A DNA stretch of 64,000 nt. It comes from Blasia pusilla (Eukaryota; Marchantiophyta; Marchantiopsida; Blasiales). Within the stretch, counting starts at the first letter, position 1, and every line of letters begins with the position of its first letter. Shown here one piece after another: positions 1-12,800 of this stretch. Both the position numbers and the translations under genes were made by a program. Location of the stretch: NCBI GenBank assembly GCA_050084515.1, contig CM114274.1, forward strand, positions 7,068,001 through 7,132,000, in the 5' to 3' direction. A model generated the notes under the pieces. It was given only the letters and a program-made list of their open reading frames with translations. It had not been told where the DNA came from and searched no databases.

Positions 1-870
1 TAACTACTCCTCCCCCCCCTTAATAGTCGCATACCTCAATGTATCCCGATGTTGCGAAATCGCCAAGTTCTCAAACATCATGGGCATCACTCTCCGAAAC
101 AATTCAGCCCTCTGAGAACATGCTCGCATCCATATATAAGGTTCATCAAGGTTCAACACCTCACCAACATCTTGACGAATGGCCGTAGGTAAATCTGGCT
201 CTCAACCATACAAAAGCAAGTACGGTGAGAAAGACGCTAAGGATGCTTGCTTGCTGAATCTGTATCCCATCGCCAACCACGGAAACTGGAGGTCCCAATC
301 TCCTAGGTGACCTCTCTGCAAGCCATACTTGCATAATTCTCTCTTTATCGTCTGCACAACCCTCTTCGCTAGTCCATCCGCCTTAGGATAATCTCGCGAA
401 GCAGTGCGGTGGTCGATCAGTGCCTGATCACACAAGGCCTGAAACTCCCCACCGCACTACTCTGTCAACACCTCAATTGGTGCGCCGTAATGACTCAACA
501 CTCGATCTAGGAAGGCATACGCTACTCCCTCACTAGCTTTGTCAAGCAATGCAACCAACTCTATCCACTTCGAGAAGTGCTCGACCATCACCAACACATA
601 ACAACTATGGCGCTCCGTCAAAGGCAAAGATCTTGCAAAATCCAAACTCCATCTATAACCTAAACCCATGATTGGAAGTGGATGCAAATGTAGAGTCGGA
701 GCATTGAACGATGATCGGACTCGATCACACACCACGCATCTGGCAACAAACTGCTGAACATCAGTCTACATGCCTCGCCACCAATACTGAGTTTGGAGCA
801 AGCTATACATCCGCTTCACTCCAAAATGACCAAACTCCTCGTGGGCATGACGCACCAAACATGCTCTCTA
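1..870 (-). pseudogene. Integrase domain of copy A (broken)
   Basis: The N-terminal zinc-binding part is visible on the minus strand at about 720-860 (HEEFGHFGVKR, then RCVVCDRV), interrupted by a TAG after YWWRGM. The catalytic core follows. The first acidic residue lies in RWSLDFA. The second should sit where the copy reads VLTE followed by TAG and then GGEF, so the second catalytic Asp is lost. The third acid would be the Glu of LAERVV; here the stretch reads ADGLAKRVVQTIK, so it is Lys. The C-terminal part (SPYLLLYG onward) runs to base 1. Copies B and C share the same domain. With two catalytic acids changed and two stops, this integrase cannot be functional. Confidence 0.88.
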
Positions 871-1239
871 CAAAGGATGAGGCACTACACGCACTCTACC
901 ATCCTCCCACATTGGCAACACATGTGTACCCTCCCACCGGAACCGTCTGGCTCATTGTAGGATGCGGTCCCGCTCTCTAGCACCCACTGTGCTCGCGACG
1001 CTACCAGTACGCAAGTACTCCAAGACCACTCCATCGTCGTGAATGTCTCGGCCACTTGTCGTCTCCTCACTCGCCTATGGATCTAAGGACTCTCCATCAG
1101 ACCTCACCATCGAAGTCTCAGAAATCTGGCTCTCCATAGCCAACAAGCCCAAATAGGCTGACACATGCCATCTTAGCCCCAACTCCTCATCACTCTCACC
1201 ATGCCAACGAGCTCCAGTCGCATCTTGCTGACTCAGGCA

Positions 1240-1790
1240 TGGGTTACGGCTCAAACCATCTACATCCTAGTTGAGTGTCCTAGTTCTATGCACCACCTGA
1301 AAGTTATACTCCTGCAACAAAAGAGCCCACCTCGCAAACTTCCCTATAAGCTTGTCGGACTCCATGAACCACGTAAGTGGTTGATGATCAGTAATGATGG
1401 TAAAGGGGCTGCTGAATAAATAACATCTGAAATGTGCGACGGCCCACACTGCAGCCAAGGACTCACCCTCATACGAGCGATATTCGCCTCTGTAGCGTTG
1501 TTCGAGCAACTACCGTAAGCCACCATGAACTCTCTACCCTCATCGTCATGGTGGGTGAGCATGGCTCTAAGCCCCAACATGCTCCAATCGGTATGCAATT
1601 GGAAAGGATGCCCCTTGAGGTCTCCTCAATATGGGCACGGACGTCAATCGGTCCTTGAGCAACTGAAATGCTCTCTCCTGCTCATCCCCCCAGTGCCACT
1701 CTTGATCCACCTAGGTCAACAAGGTCAGTTGCTTTGCAATGGAGCTAAAACCCTTGACGTACCGTCGATAGAAGTTCACCAATCTTCAGT
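1240..1790 (-). pseudogene. RT thumb/RNase H region of copy A (broken)
   Basis: Minus-strand reading gives NFYRRYVKGFS, then EWHWGDEQERAFQLLKDRL, then the RNase H core RSYEGESLAAVWAVAHFR, TDHQPLTWFM and FARWALLLQEYNFQVVHR. These are the standard gypsy connection and RNase H motifs, including the YEGE Glu and the TDHQ Asp. The frame is broken by a TAG in LLT*VDQEW, where copy B reads LLTKVDREW, and by a frameshift in the segment corresponding to copy B residues GLGAVLTQHDDEGREF. The alignable copy B sequence at about 29540-30110 is intact, which helps place the lesions. Confidence 0.85.
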
Positions 1791-1796
1791 TCCCAT

Positions 1797-2230
1797 TAAC
1801 TGAAGACCTTTGCATGCCCAATAGCATCAAAGATCTCCTCAAGAGTTGGCATGGCATACCTATCGAACTTTGTCTGCCGACTGATAGGCCGATAATCTCC
1901 ACACATCCGCCTATCCGTCTAGTTGCCATGCACGTCCTTCTTGGCGGGCATGACAATGGCAGATGCATACTCTCTATGGGACGTCTCCACTAGTCGTGCT
2001 CCAACCAAGTCATGGCTCCTACTCTGGATCAGAGCCCTCTCCATGTCACTGTACTTGTAGGGTCGTCGGAAGATCGACATGTCACTCAACAACTCAATGC
2101 GGATCCCTGGACCCTTCAGCATATCCAAATCTTGCATACTAAATGCAAAACAGCTCCTATAACTCCTAAGGAACTGGTTTATCCGGCGCCGCTCTCCTCC
2201 TGTCAACTTAGGGCCCATATCTGGCTCTCA
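1797..2230 (-). pseudogene. Reverse transcriptase N-terminal part of copy A (catalytic region deleted)
   Basis: The minus strand encodes LTGGERRRINQFLRSYRSC, then GPGIRIELLSDMSIFRRPYK and YASAIVMPAKKDVHGN, the beginning of a gypsy RT. After VHGN comes TAG, and then the same frame continues with TDRRMCGDYRPISRQTKFDR and YAMPTLEEIFDAIGHAKVFS. At about 1800 the sequence jumps directly to the NFYRRYVKGF segment that belongs downstream of the RT palm. The YxDD catalytic box and the primer grip, about 100 residues in the family, are therefore missing. The copy cannot reverse-transcribe on its own. Confidence 0.88.
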
Positions 2231-2274
2231 AGTCTTCATCGTGACTATGGTAGGACTCTCTGGCGCGGGTGTCA

Positions 2275-2317
2275 ATGGTAAGAGGGACATTCCACTCTGG
2301 AATGTCCCTCTTACCAT
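2275..2317. repeat. Perfect 20-bp inverted repeat with 3-nt loop, inside copy A between methyltransferase and RT
   Basis: ATGGTAAGAGGGACATTCCA (2275-2294) is followed by CTC and then by its exact reverse complement (2298-2317). The hairpin lies in a spacer of the polyprotein that is full of stops and carries no recognised domain. It could be a palindromic duplication, a structural RNA element, or a small foldback insertion. Confidence 0.85.
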
Positions 2318-2628
2318 GATGCAACCCCGTCTCGAACAACAAAACTCGACTGCTCCCCTACAGCCAACTGCAAATTTGGATCTCCATTTGCAGTACCCTA
2401 AACCACGCTCAATGCTGTGGCTACCATCTTCTGGCGTACCTACAAAACATCCCACGAAGTCTAAGGGTGTCTCTCCCGATCATCCGTGGTGTGTTGATCT
2501 CCTTCGGTCTCGGCCCCAACCACTGCCTCAACTGTCTCGATAGGCATGGGGCTCACCAACGCAACTTTTATGATCTGTCGCATCCTCAAACGACGCTGGT
2601 CAGCTATTCCTAAACTGAAAATCCATGT

Positions 2629-3904
2629 TTAACAGTTCAGGTCCATCGTCTGACCCAAGACATGAAGTCGTGATGCCTCCGATAGTGATGGTACTACCGT
2701 CACTCTTGTGGGGAATCCCATCGCTCGCTCTCGCTCATCGGCGTTGGGCTCCACCAACCTCGATACGTGGTCATCCCAAACCAAGCTAGGTTTGGCCTCC
2801 TTGAATGCATAGGAAGCGAGAAAACTCAGCAATGTGGGAAAGGCTGCTTGTGGCATGCCAATCTTGTTGACCACAGTCAACGACGGTCGATCATCGTGTC
2901 TCACTGCCTGTGATTGTCGACCCGGATCCAATATAGAATCCACCAACAAATCGGAAGGACGCTCCACTCTCGCATAAGCCCTACGCAACACCTCATGTGG
3001 TCCCAAGTTGGTCCACCAAAGACGCGAGCGGTGTGCTCTAGAACCTATAGTCGCCGCATCTAACAACACTGCTAGGCTGATCCATGTGCGCATCTGATGT
3101 GCACTTGTCACCACGCGGGACCTCGAATCACCCAAAATTGGCACATTCTCCAAAATGTATGCTCGAGAATGAGGCTGATGCTCTTGTAAATGTTGCAAGA
3201 TCCGTATCATCTCCCAAAACAATCTGGACCGAGTGTCAGCTAACCCGCTACCTCGTCCAGCATTCGATTGGCCCTGACACGACCAACCACCAATGACCAA
3301 GTCTATGGTCCCTACCCACTCCAAACTCCAGCGCCCCTAACAATGAAATGTTCATCGGTAGGGAACTCTAGTAACCTTGAATGGCGGACGCAGACAATAA
3401 GTCGGGAAAACGGAGGCGTAACTGCGCCACATAGTAAAGTGAAGTGCGCCTTGTAACATCATCAATCTCCACATATAGGAACTGCAGCACGCGCACTCCA
3501 GCGTGCAAAACAACTAACCCTAAATTGATCCCTCCAAAGAGATCCAACACCCAAATACCCTCCTTTGGGATACACCACACAATCGGGGTGGTGTCCAAAG
3601 GGATCATAGCAACACTCTTGCCTACATGGGGTTCCTTTGACCCGTCACACTCTAGTGCAAACATCTCGCTCCACGCGATCTGCACATGCTCAATGGCTAA
3701 GCTTCGAAGCTCCTCAGTTGAGCCCCAAAGCGGCACCTCTCCTCCATGGACTGATGCGGCTACCATGACTCTCTTCTCCATAGAAATGTTAGAAACGGGA
3801 GTATCCTCAGCATGGACATGTCCCTCAATCAAATCACTAGGCCAAGTGATGGCATTGCTAAATGCTGCTAAGGTTGGCATCTCTCTTGGCCGTTGCTCAA
3901 TCAT
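2629..3904 (-). pseudogene. C5-cytosine DNA methyltransferase domain in the retrotransposon polyprotein
   Basis: The C5-MTase motifs are readable in order on the minus strand. Motif I is VLDLFGGINLGLVVLHAGV (DLFGG at 3530-3544), followed by FLYVEIDD (motif II). Motif IV is IDLVIGGWSCQGQS (catalytic Cys codon 3277-3279; the usual Pro before it is Ser). Motif VI is ILENV (about 3142-3153), and motif VIII is DAATIGSRAHRSRLWWTNL (about 3007-3063). The C-terminal ERERAMGF and LGQTMDLN segments match motifs IX/X. SAxHRxRxxWxNL resembles the DNMT3/DRM class more than DNMT1/CMT, by memory only. The roughly 120 residues before motif I (3545-3904) are a linker in frame with the protease. A TAG at about 3369 and a one-base frameshift before motif IV break this copy. 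The domain is absent from copy B through deletion. Confidence 0.87.
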
Positions 3905-3959
3905 TGCACCTGTGAATCGAATGGGTAATGAGCTAAGGTGTCCATCACCTAACTACCAT

Positions 3960-4357
3960 CCTTGTTTGTAGGACGCTGACTCCTCCGCGTAATCCACGGA
4001 AAACCCCATCGGGTATAACATTGCTCCACCAACCAAGACGTCGTAAGACTCTACATCAGTCACTATCGCTTGGGCTCGCACCACAGACTCATCTATAGGA
4101 TGTCGCGGGCGAATCCTCACCACGACCTCCTATTAGGTGATATGTTGTGTGGTACTCACTCCACCCAAGGATGTTTATATCCGGAATGGACAACGCTCCA
4201 CATCGGCTCTCATCAAGCCCAATCCTTTGAATGATGCTTTTCCCAACATCTGGGGTTGGGCTCCTGAATCCAACAAAACGCGCTGCCATAATCGACCTAT
4301 CTCGGAGTCCACGTTGCTCCACAGGTGGTGCAGACAATGGTGACTGCTCTCGCCCAA
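3960..4357 (-). pseudogene. Retropepsin-like aspartic protease of copy A (broken)
   Basis: One minus-strand frame reads RVLLDSGAQPQMLGKASFKG, with the DSG active-site triplet of retropepsins, and continues to DVERCPFRI before a stop. Further down the same region, IVTDVESYDVLVGGAMLYPM fits the hydrophobic C-terminal half of a retroviral-type protease. The domain lies between gag and the methyltransferase. Stops, including a TAG after SYKQGW, interrupt it. An overlapping frame continues from gag, so either a programmed frameshift or a decay frameshift separates gag from protease; the two cannot be told apart from one copy. Confidence 0.75.
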
Positions 4358-4359
4358 AA

Positions 4360-5291
4360 TCCATGGTGGCTACGCTCTCCTCCGCCATGTTGTGCTCAAT
4401 GTTCTTGGCGGTCCTAAAAACATCTCTCAACGTAGGGGAGATGTTCATAAGAAGCAACCCCTCCCGTATCCGTGTCCGCAGGGTACGGTCCAGTATCGTG
4501 TACCATGACTGGATAGCCTGAGCCTTTGTCACCCCCTAAGTGACGTTGATCAATCGGCGCAAGCGAGTGTAAGCCTCACGCAAACTCTCACCCAGGCGCC
4601 TCTGGAAGTCGTGGATGCTCCGCAACTTCTCCGTCCGTACCCCTTGGTAGCTCTCCCTCAACACAACGAAGAACTCAACCACGGGGTTGAACCTGGGATG
4701 AACCCGACTAGATGGTGCAATTGCTCCAGTGCAAGTGACCCCTCCTAAAACATCACTAGAGGAAGAGGAAGTAGCCTCTTCTGACTCTTCCTCATCTTTT
4801 GGGAATGGCTCCGTCCATGACACATAGTGTGGGTCATAGTAGAGTCGCCATGCCTCAATCTCCTGGGCATAACTGTGGGAGAACTCATGGTAATCGTCCA
4901 TGGGCGCCGCCTCTAAATGTTGGAACATATCATTCCATGCTGTAAACGCGTTGAACTCTCTAGAGTTCCTAGCCCGCTGTGAGTCATACCAACTCCTAAA
5001 CTTCGCAATGAAGTCGTGTTGCTCTGTAGTGCCTATAGCACCCGAAAACCTACGCGGTCCTCCACCCCGGTCGTCCATCTCGTACGCCCAACTGGTAGGA
5101 CCACTCAATATGTACGGTAGATCACTAACACACTCCTCTACATGCTCCCCCTTGCCTAAAGATGACACAGGAGGAGATCGAGGTGGTCTCTTACGTGGAG
5201 ACCCTCGAAACCTCGTACCACTCCGGGTAAACCCTCTAGAGCTACTCTCAGGTCCACTACCTCGCCTCTCCAAATCCCGAAAGGACGTCAT
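4360..5291 (-). pseudogene. Gag of copy A, interrupted by one in-frame TAG
   Basis: The ORF starts at the ATG at 5291 with MTSFRDLERRGSGPESSSRG, an Arg/Ser/Pro-rich basic N-terminus. It continues through an acidic Ser tract (EEESEEATSSSSSD) into a capsid-like segment: FFVVLRESYQGVRTEKLRSI, HDFQRRLGESLREAYTRLRR, then INVT, TAG, and GVTKAQAIQSWYTILDRTLR. The last part has the look of a retrotransposon gag (UBN2/Retrotrans_gag-type) helix bundle. The single TAG at 4536-4538 is in phase with both flanks. No CCHC knuckle is evident. Copy B begins the same way at 30628. Confidence 0.8.
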
Positions 5292-6930
5292 GATGGCCCT
5301 TATGCCCCTCGTGCCCCTCTCACATAATCACTCCCAATCTCGCGAGTAATCCCTCAATCACTCAAACTAAACATGCGACACTCAGTCTACACTCTCTCAC
5401 TGAGACGTGTGTTGTGCGGCAATAAGCAACATGGTGCGGAAAATCATCTGATCTATCCTCTCATCGACAAACCATCCTCAACTCTGGACATCCCACACAA
5501 GTCTATGTCCCCTAAATCCATACATCATCGATGCTCTCAGCATTAGCACGAAATCCAATATCCCAAATAACTTCCCAATACCCATAAATCCTTCACACGT
5601 GCAGGGTTAGAGACCAGAATGGGTAACCTGACAATAATGTCGATGTTGCTCCTCGGCAACTGCAAATCTCAACCCCAACCCAATCGTGAAGACAACTCCT
5701 CCAATCAGCAAGTCGTACTTCTCTTGTATAGACGCTACTAAAACCTCCTCGATGTGCGGTGTAGGTCTAGTGGTCCGGTGCGGAACTGACGGTAGGGAAC
5801 GGCTACAAACGGCACGACACTGGGGAATGGGGTGCGGCACTTTGCGGCATACCCTCCTCAATCAATAATTCACACGCTCTGCTCCTTAGTGAAGGAGCAG
5901 CTCTGCGATCGAGACGGTGCGATGCGGCCACGAGCGGCACGGCGCGGCAATCGGCGGAGCGTTGCCGCTACAGGCGTCACGGCATGGTACTCGATCTTTG
6001 TTGAGCGGCTACGAATCACAACATAGCAGCATGAAATGAAAACTCAAACACCATAACCCGAGGTCACCTGCCATCATTGGTTAATGACAAAAGTGCGATG
6101 ACGGTGGCGGAAAAAACAAAGTATGTGGTGGCGGCGCAAGTCAGAGAATCAACGGTCGTCGTTGAAGATCCTCCACTCCGTAATGGCGGCAATGGCAATC
6201 AAGGGTGGACAACGGCCGAACGCGGCTCTTAGCAGCGCTAGGTGGGGGGCGACCGTGGACCGTGGATGGTTGACGGTGACCGTTGACCGTTGATGGTGAT
6301 GGTTGATCATTGACTATGAAGGTTGAGCGTTGATGGTGATGGTTGACCATCGACGGTGACTATGATGGCGCAACGGCTGGTTTAGGGTTTTAACAATTTA
6401 ACCCTAAAAATTGCCTAGCAATTGATTTTTTGCAAGATTGATCATAACTTTTTGCTCGCAACTCCAAATTGCGCATTGTCTATTGCACAACGTGCACAAC
6501 TTTATGATGTATGAGAAAGTCAAAAAATATTTTAAATAGGACATTCCAATAAAAATTGATAGGGATTGTTGTAAAGCCCAACGTCTCTTTCTCCTCCACA
6601 AAATTTGGCAGTTCTTCCGCGCTGATTTCTCCCAACAAAAATATAAAACCTGTGAGAACACAAATCAACAAGATACATGGTGCTGCTCAGAGCACTGGTA
6701 TGGAGCAATCCACCCCATACTCAATTCCTATTGAAAATTGGGCTGCGCTTCCGCGTGCCACTCTCCCGTACAAAAAATCAACAAAGAAAAATAACAAACT
6801 CGCACGGTCTTGCTCTGGTGAGCACTCCCATGAGGCATGAAGCTAGGAACATGGTCCCCCAACCTGCACCAAACATCGAGAAACCAACGAGCTCCCCCAT
6901 GAAGCTCTCTCACTCCCTCATTCTCTCTTT
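5292..6930 (-). other. Untranslated leader of copy A between 5' LTR and gag
   Basis: About 1.6 kb without a long ORF, matched segment by segment by 30629-32187 in copy B, so it belongs to the element. It contains a CGG/GCGGC-rich patch (about 5750-6010) and a degenerate minisatellite of GTTGAC/GATGGT words (about 6240-6370). It also has a conserved AT-rich block (about 6380-6560). No clear tRNA-Met primer site was seen next to the LTR. Confidence 0.7.
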
Positions 6931-7412
6931 GTAAAATAAGATCCAATCTCTCTCAACACCAAGGCTCTCAAATGTGTGCACTCTTACATGTCTCTCTCAA
7001 TGTCAAACCAAACCCACTCTCTTAATGAGAGGCTTGGGTTACACTCACAAGGCAAGCAAGACCATAGCTCGCGCCTCATGCCAAGAGGTTTAACAAAGAG
7101 AAAATGAGCTCTCAAGCTCTCGCTCCTTGAGGTATACCCCCCCTCTCCCAAGCTCTCTCCATGATAACCTATGCTCCCAAGTCACCTTCTTGACTCTTGA
7201 CCTGATGTAGGAGGTCAAGGGCCACTTACCAAAAATAAAATAGTAAGTTGATCAATATGGCTCCAAATGAGCTGAAATGAAAGGAAAACCTGCTCTCCAA
7301 GTTTTCGAGGGCCTCAGTAGGTCATCCTCAACCTCTTGAGTTTGTCCTCCACTACTCGCAAAGGCGCTCTACTAGATAGATCTCACCGATCTATCTTAAA
7401 AGACGTGATTAA
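6931..7412 (-). repeat. 5' LTR of copy A (approximate ends)
   Basis: This roughly 480-bp stretch is homologous to 32188-32698 (copy B, same strand) and, in reverse complement, to 33618-34120 (copy C). Homology with C begins at the GTAAAATAAGATCC block (6931) and stops at about 7412, where the LINE sequence starts. Clean TG...CA termini are not preserved, so the ends are estimated from where the three copies diverge. It contains a short CTTGACC/GGTCAAG inverted repeat shared with copy B. Confidence 0.75.
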
Positions 7413-7419
7413 CGTCCCA

Positions 7420-9110
<1,691 letters not shown>

Positions 9111-9874
9111 TTTTATCACAGCCCCTACAAGAAGTCGACTCCAAGTGCAGAGCTTGCACAATGCAAATTATTTTGCACTTTCTCGACCTTAGAATATGAG
9201 TTTTTAACGGTCGGATATTAGCATCCGTACTAATATTAATTCTCTCATTAGTACGGAATAGTATCCACAATATTATTCCTAACCTTCTTTAGCGTGTCCC
9301 GATTTGAATCTTGGCAATGCTCGCCGTGTTACTCCATGTCACTCCGCGTTAGTTGTGTTTCCGTTATAAAACTCAAAACCATAGAGAAGCCGGTTTTTTT
9401 CCATCACCCCATCTTCATTTGGACTTTATTTCTTGCGCCTCAAATAGCATTACAAGGAAGTACCAGTCTTATGGAATATCGAGTGGCCGTAGGATTGCTT
9501 TGACTAGCCCTAGTAGTATACGGGCTCCTCTACTTAGTTGACACGGTGAGCTATTTAGGAAACACGTGATTCGTAAACGTATGTGCAAACGACGGATAGC
9601 ATTTCGTGGGTCGGATATGGGAGGCGACGAGAGCTGGTTTCATTGGATGGCGCAAGATAGAGTCGTACGTGATGCCCGACGCCTGACTCCATGTGCGAAC
9701 TAGTGTTCTCCCAACGAAGAATTCACTCTGGCTCTGCTCCTGGCGGTGTCCAGATTGCTCTCGAGGTGCAGCAGGGGTGATGCAGAACTCGGGATTCAAG
9801 AGTTCGCTGAGGAGAATTGTCGGGTGCGGAGAGGTTTTGAATTTGTTTTCTGGCGGCGAGTGGCGGGTGCGGTG
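9111..9874. other. Upstream region of the GIY-YIG gene, with an imperfect hairpin
   Basis: No coding potential is supported. At 9213-9262 lies a hairpin: GGATA...TATCC outside and CCGTACTAAT (9225-9234) with ATTAGTACGG (9247-9256) inside. The rest should hold the promoter and 5' UTR of the gene that starts at 9875; I could not pick a TATA box with confidence. Confidence 0.5.
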
Positions 9875-12800
9875 ATGGCGGGAGCAATGGCAGCAGCTGG
9901 AGCGCTGGGCGTCGCTGCTGTGGGGCCTGGATTTGCGAAGCGGACAGTGGTGCACCGACGTGCTGCTGATGTTGCAGCGTTTCCTCTTTCCAGTGCGTGT
10001 CACCTCACACGTTTGTCTTGTGTGCGGCTCAGAGTTTTGCCTCTGGCTTTGAGGATTTTAAGCTCGCAAGAATACGCCTCCAAGGAAACCTGTGAAATAA
10101 CGTGCTCCCATCCTGTGCAATTCGTGCGATGAGGAATTTCGGCATCGGATGAACATGCAATCGCTTCTATTAACGTCGCTGGGAAACCTGGAAATGATAA
10201 AGAGACTACTTTCAATGTTGACATTCTAGGTCTACTGCTGGGATACAAGCTGCAATGCAATCAGAGGTTGTGTAGTCTCCTGGTTGAATATTTTCTCTTG
10301 GGGTTGCGGAACGTGATGAAAGGCTAGTCAGCCGTAGTGCGGTGTACTGCGTACTACTCTAATGCCCCTTTCTTGGCTTGGTTACTTTTATTCGTCCACA
10401 ATGCATCGAGGACCCGGGGTCTTGTCTGCTTAGTGCCTTGACTCTCCGATGAATTTTGATTGAAAGTAGGAGTTGGGAACATTGGTGGTCAATTTGGAAA
10501 CGGGAATGGAATCCCGGAGAACAACGGATTCTGGTGAGGCTGCTGAATTGGTCGTAAAAATCATTATCATGTCAGCAAGACGATCTTAATCGTTGGTCAG
10601 TGTTTGTGACTGCAGAATGTAGCCCCAACCACCGGAATCTGCCTGTCGGCGTAGCTGTGGCTTCCTCCGCAGGTTTTTCACTAACCGATGTCGATGACGA
10701 GGGGCCCTGTCGCCTTAAATGGTTTGTCAGGCCTCCGCTCGATGACTTGAAAGCTGGAGAAATGTGGTAGCAGTCCCATGGATCTTAGATTTTGTCACAT
10801 GGATCTTAGCGATTCAGCTTAAGAGTTAGCTTAATGTGAGCAACCGCGTCTGGAAACACCACCTTGTATATCTCTTGACCTCCGTTCCTCCCAATGCCGT
10901 CCTCATTGTATGATTGTAGAACCGAAGTGGAAGCAGAAGCTGGCGGCCGCTGATGAGCACGCGGAGAAAACTCGACAAGCTACCGCACAGGTGACTAACT
11001 GGATCGCTTCAGCTTCCAGGCAATAGATTCGACGCCTTGAGTGGTTCACTCAAGGACCCTGGGTTTGAATAAACAGATGGCTTGAAGACACACTGAGGGA
11101 GAAGAAAATGGATGACATAGAGATGGGATGCAGGCGGACTCTAAGGAGAATCGCAGTGTCAGGATTAGGGTAAATGTGTACAAGCTGAGTAATTGGAATA
11201 GTATGAGGCGAACCGGAGACATTTTCACATCTGGAAAATCACTTCCAGATAGCCTTGAAGTTACAAACTGCTCTGGAAGGGGATTGTAGTACGTCGTCTT
11301 GGGTCCTGGACCGTGTTCGTCGTACTGTGTGAACTTTCCCTCAGGGCCATTCCTGAATACCCTTACTGGAGTCAAAATAGAGGCGATTCACTGTGCTGTT
11401 TTCGTGTCAATTCGGAGCCTATCAAATCTTCTCTGGTTCTGTTTTCCACTCGATTATCAATGTAGGAGAGTAAGAACTGGATTCTGCTCATCCACTACTC
11501 GGTAATCATCGAAGAGCTTCAAGGAGTCTATCTTCGTCACACTAATGCGGTATACTCGCCTGAAGGATTTCCAGAGTAAGGCAGTTACTTGTTAGACTTG
11601 GTTTTTGCACAATCAAGTGACGCAGGCAAGGGACTTCGCGTGAGTTTCGGATTTGCTAGAGTATTACTGGGAGCTGGGAGCTGGGGCAAGAGAGATTCGA
11701 CGATATTTAGAGTAGGTCGGAGATGGGAACTCACGAGTGGACTAATTTTGGCTATTCAGTTGCTATGTTTACCTTTAATCGTAGACCTAAACCCTTCGCG
11801 GACCATGATAGGATCTGTCAACGGGGTTTTCATAGCAGTAGGAGAAAGAAGAAGGGCAGCATGCTATTTTCCATAGTGGAAGGTTGTGCTCTGGTGAATT
11901 ATCTCTTTCAACCACACTCTAAACTGATCACAGAATACCTGTTTTATGAAGGCCCAAGAAGATTATAATAGAAGACAAGCAGATTTACGGAGGCAGGAGG
12001 CTGAGGGAGGTGGCCTGGTGATCCGTTTAGCTACCATGGACTTTATTCCGTATATCACAGAAGAAGGGAAGATTGTGGATTGCACTCAAGCAGACGCAAA
12101 GGCCAGTGTTTTTGCGGTGTTTGATGACATGCAGACGCTGCAATACATTGGCGTTACAAGGCAGGTGGGTTTTTCTGGAATGCGCTATTCTTGGAATCTT
12201 CATGGTGTCTGTCTGATGTGTATCGTCTCCGTCGGTAACTTGACGAACGTTAAACCCTTGGGTTATTGCCAGAACAGGTGTATCAAAGTTTGAGGCTACA
12301 TTTTGCCAGAGTCCCATCGAAATGCTACTACGTGAAGGTACAGCATGTCACCAAACCCAGCCGTGCCCTTCTGGAGGGCATCCGGATGCAGTGGATTGCT
12401 GAGAACGGCACCACCCCACCTGGAAATGATAATGGGGAGCAACAATACCTCTGGGAGAATCCTTTGGATTGCAAACTGTTAATGACAGGTAAATTTAAGA
12501 ACCTGCTTCAGTCACATGTGAAACATTGCTTGGCAATAGGGAAAACAGTTGACTGCAGTACTTTGCGAGAAGCACCACGTTTTGGTGCCCTCATTTTTGT
12601 CCGTTGGTGGTCTGCAATGTTATACATACAATCTGATTGTCTCCTGCTATTCTGTAACATCTTGTTGGTTTATTTCTGCAAGATTACCTCCTCCCTTGTT
12701 CCCCCCTGGTCGAGCCTGTGATCATTCTGTGTAGTCTATTGAGGTCGTATTATGTTTCAAGTCTATTTGGGTTCCAGGCCCTAGACCTCGTCTTAAGTTC

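Larger units (their letters stand above)
1..7412 (-). mobile_element. Ty3/gypsy-type LTR retrotransposon carrying a cytosine methyltransferase (copy A, decayed, 3' end outside window)
   Basis: Read on the minus strand from high to low coordinates, the element has a 5' LTR (about 6931-7412), a 1.6-kb leader, gag (5291 downwards), aspartic protease, DNA methyltransferase, reverse transcriptase, RNase H and integrase. The integrase C-terminus is cut by the window edge, so the 3' LTR is not seen. The order RT-RNase H-integrase places it in Ty3/gypsy. The LTR, leader, gag and pol all match copy B at 28258-32698, and the integrase and LTR match copy C at 32699-34120. The copy is dead: in-frame TAG codons in gag, protease, methyltransferase, RT, RNase H and integrase, at least one frameshift, and an RT deletion that removes the catalytic region. 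A methyltransferase between protease and RT is not part of the canonical gypsy layout. Confidence 0.9.

Noticed and set aside
2228-2543. Short frames on both strands around the hairpin between methyltransferase and RT
   Set aside because: They do not match any pol domain and contain many stops in the polyprotein frame.
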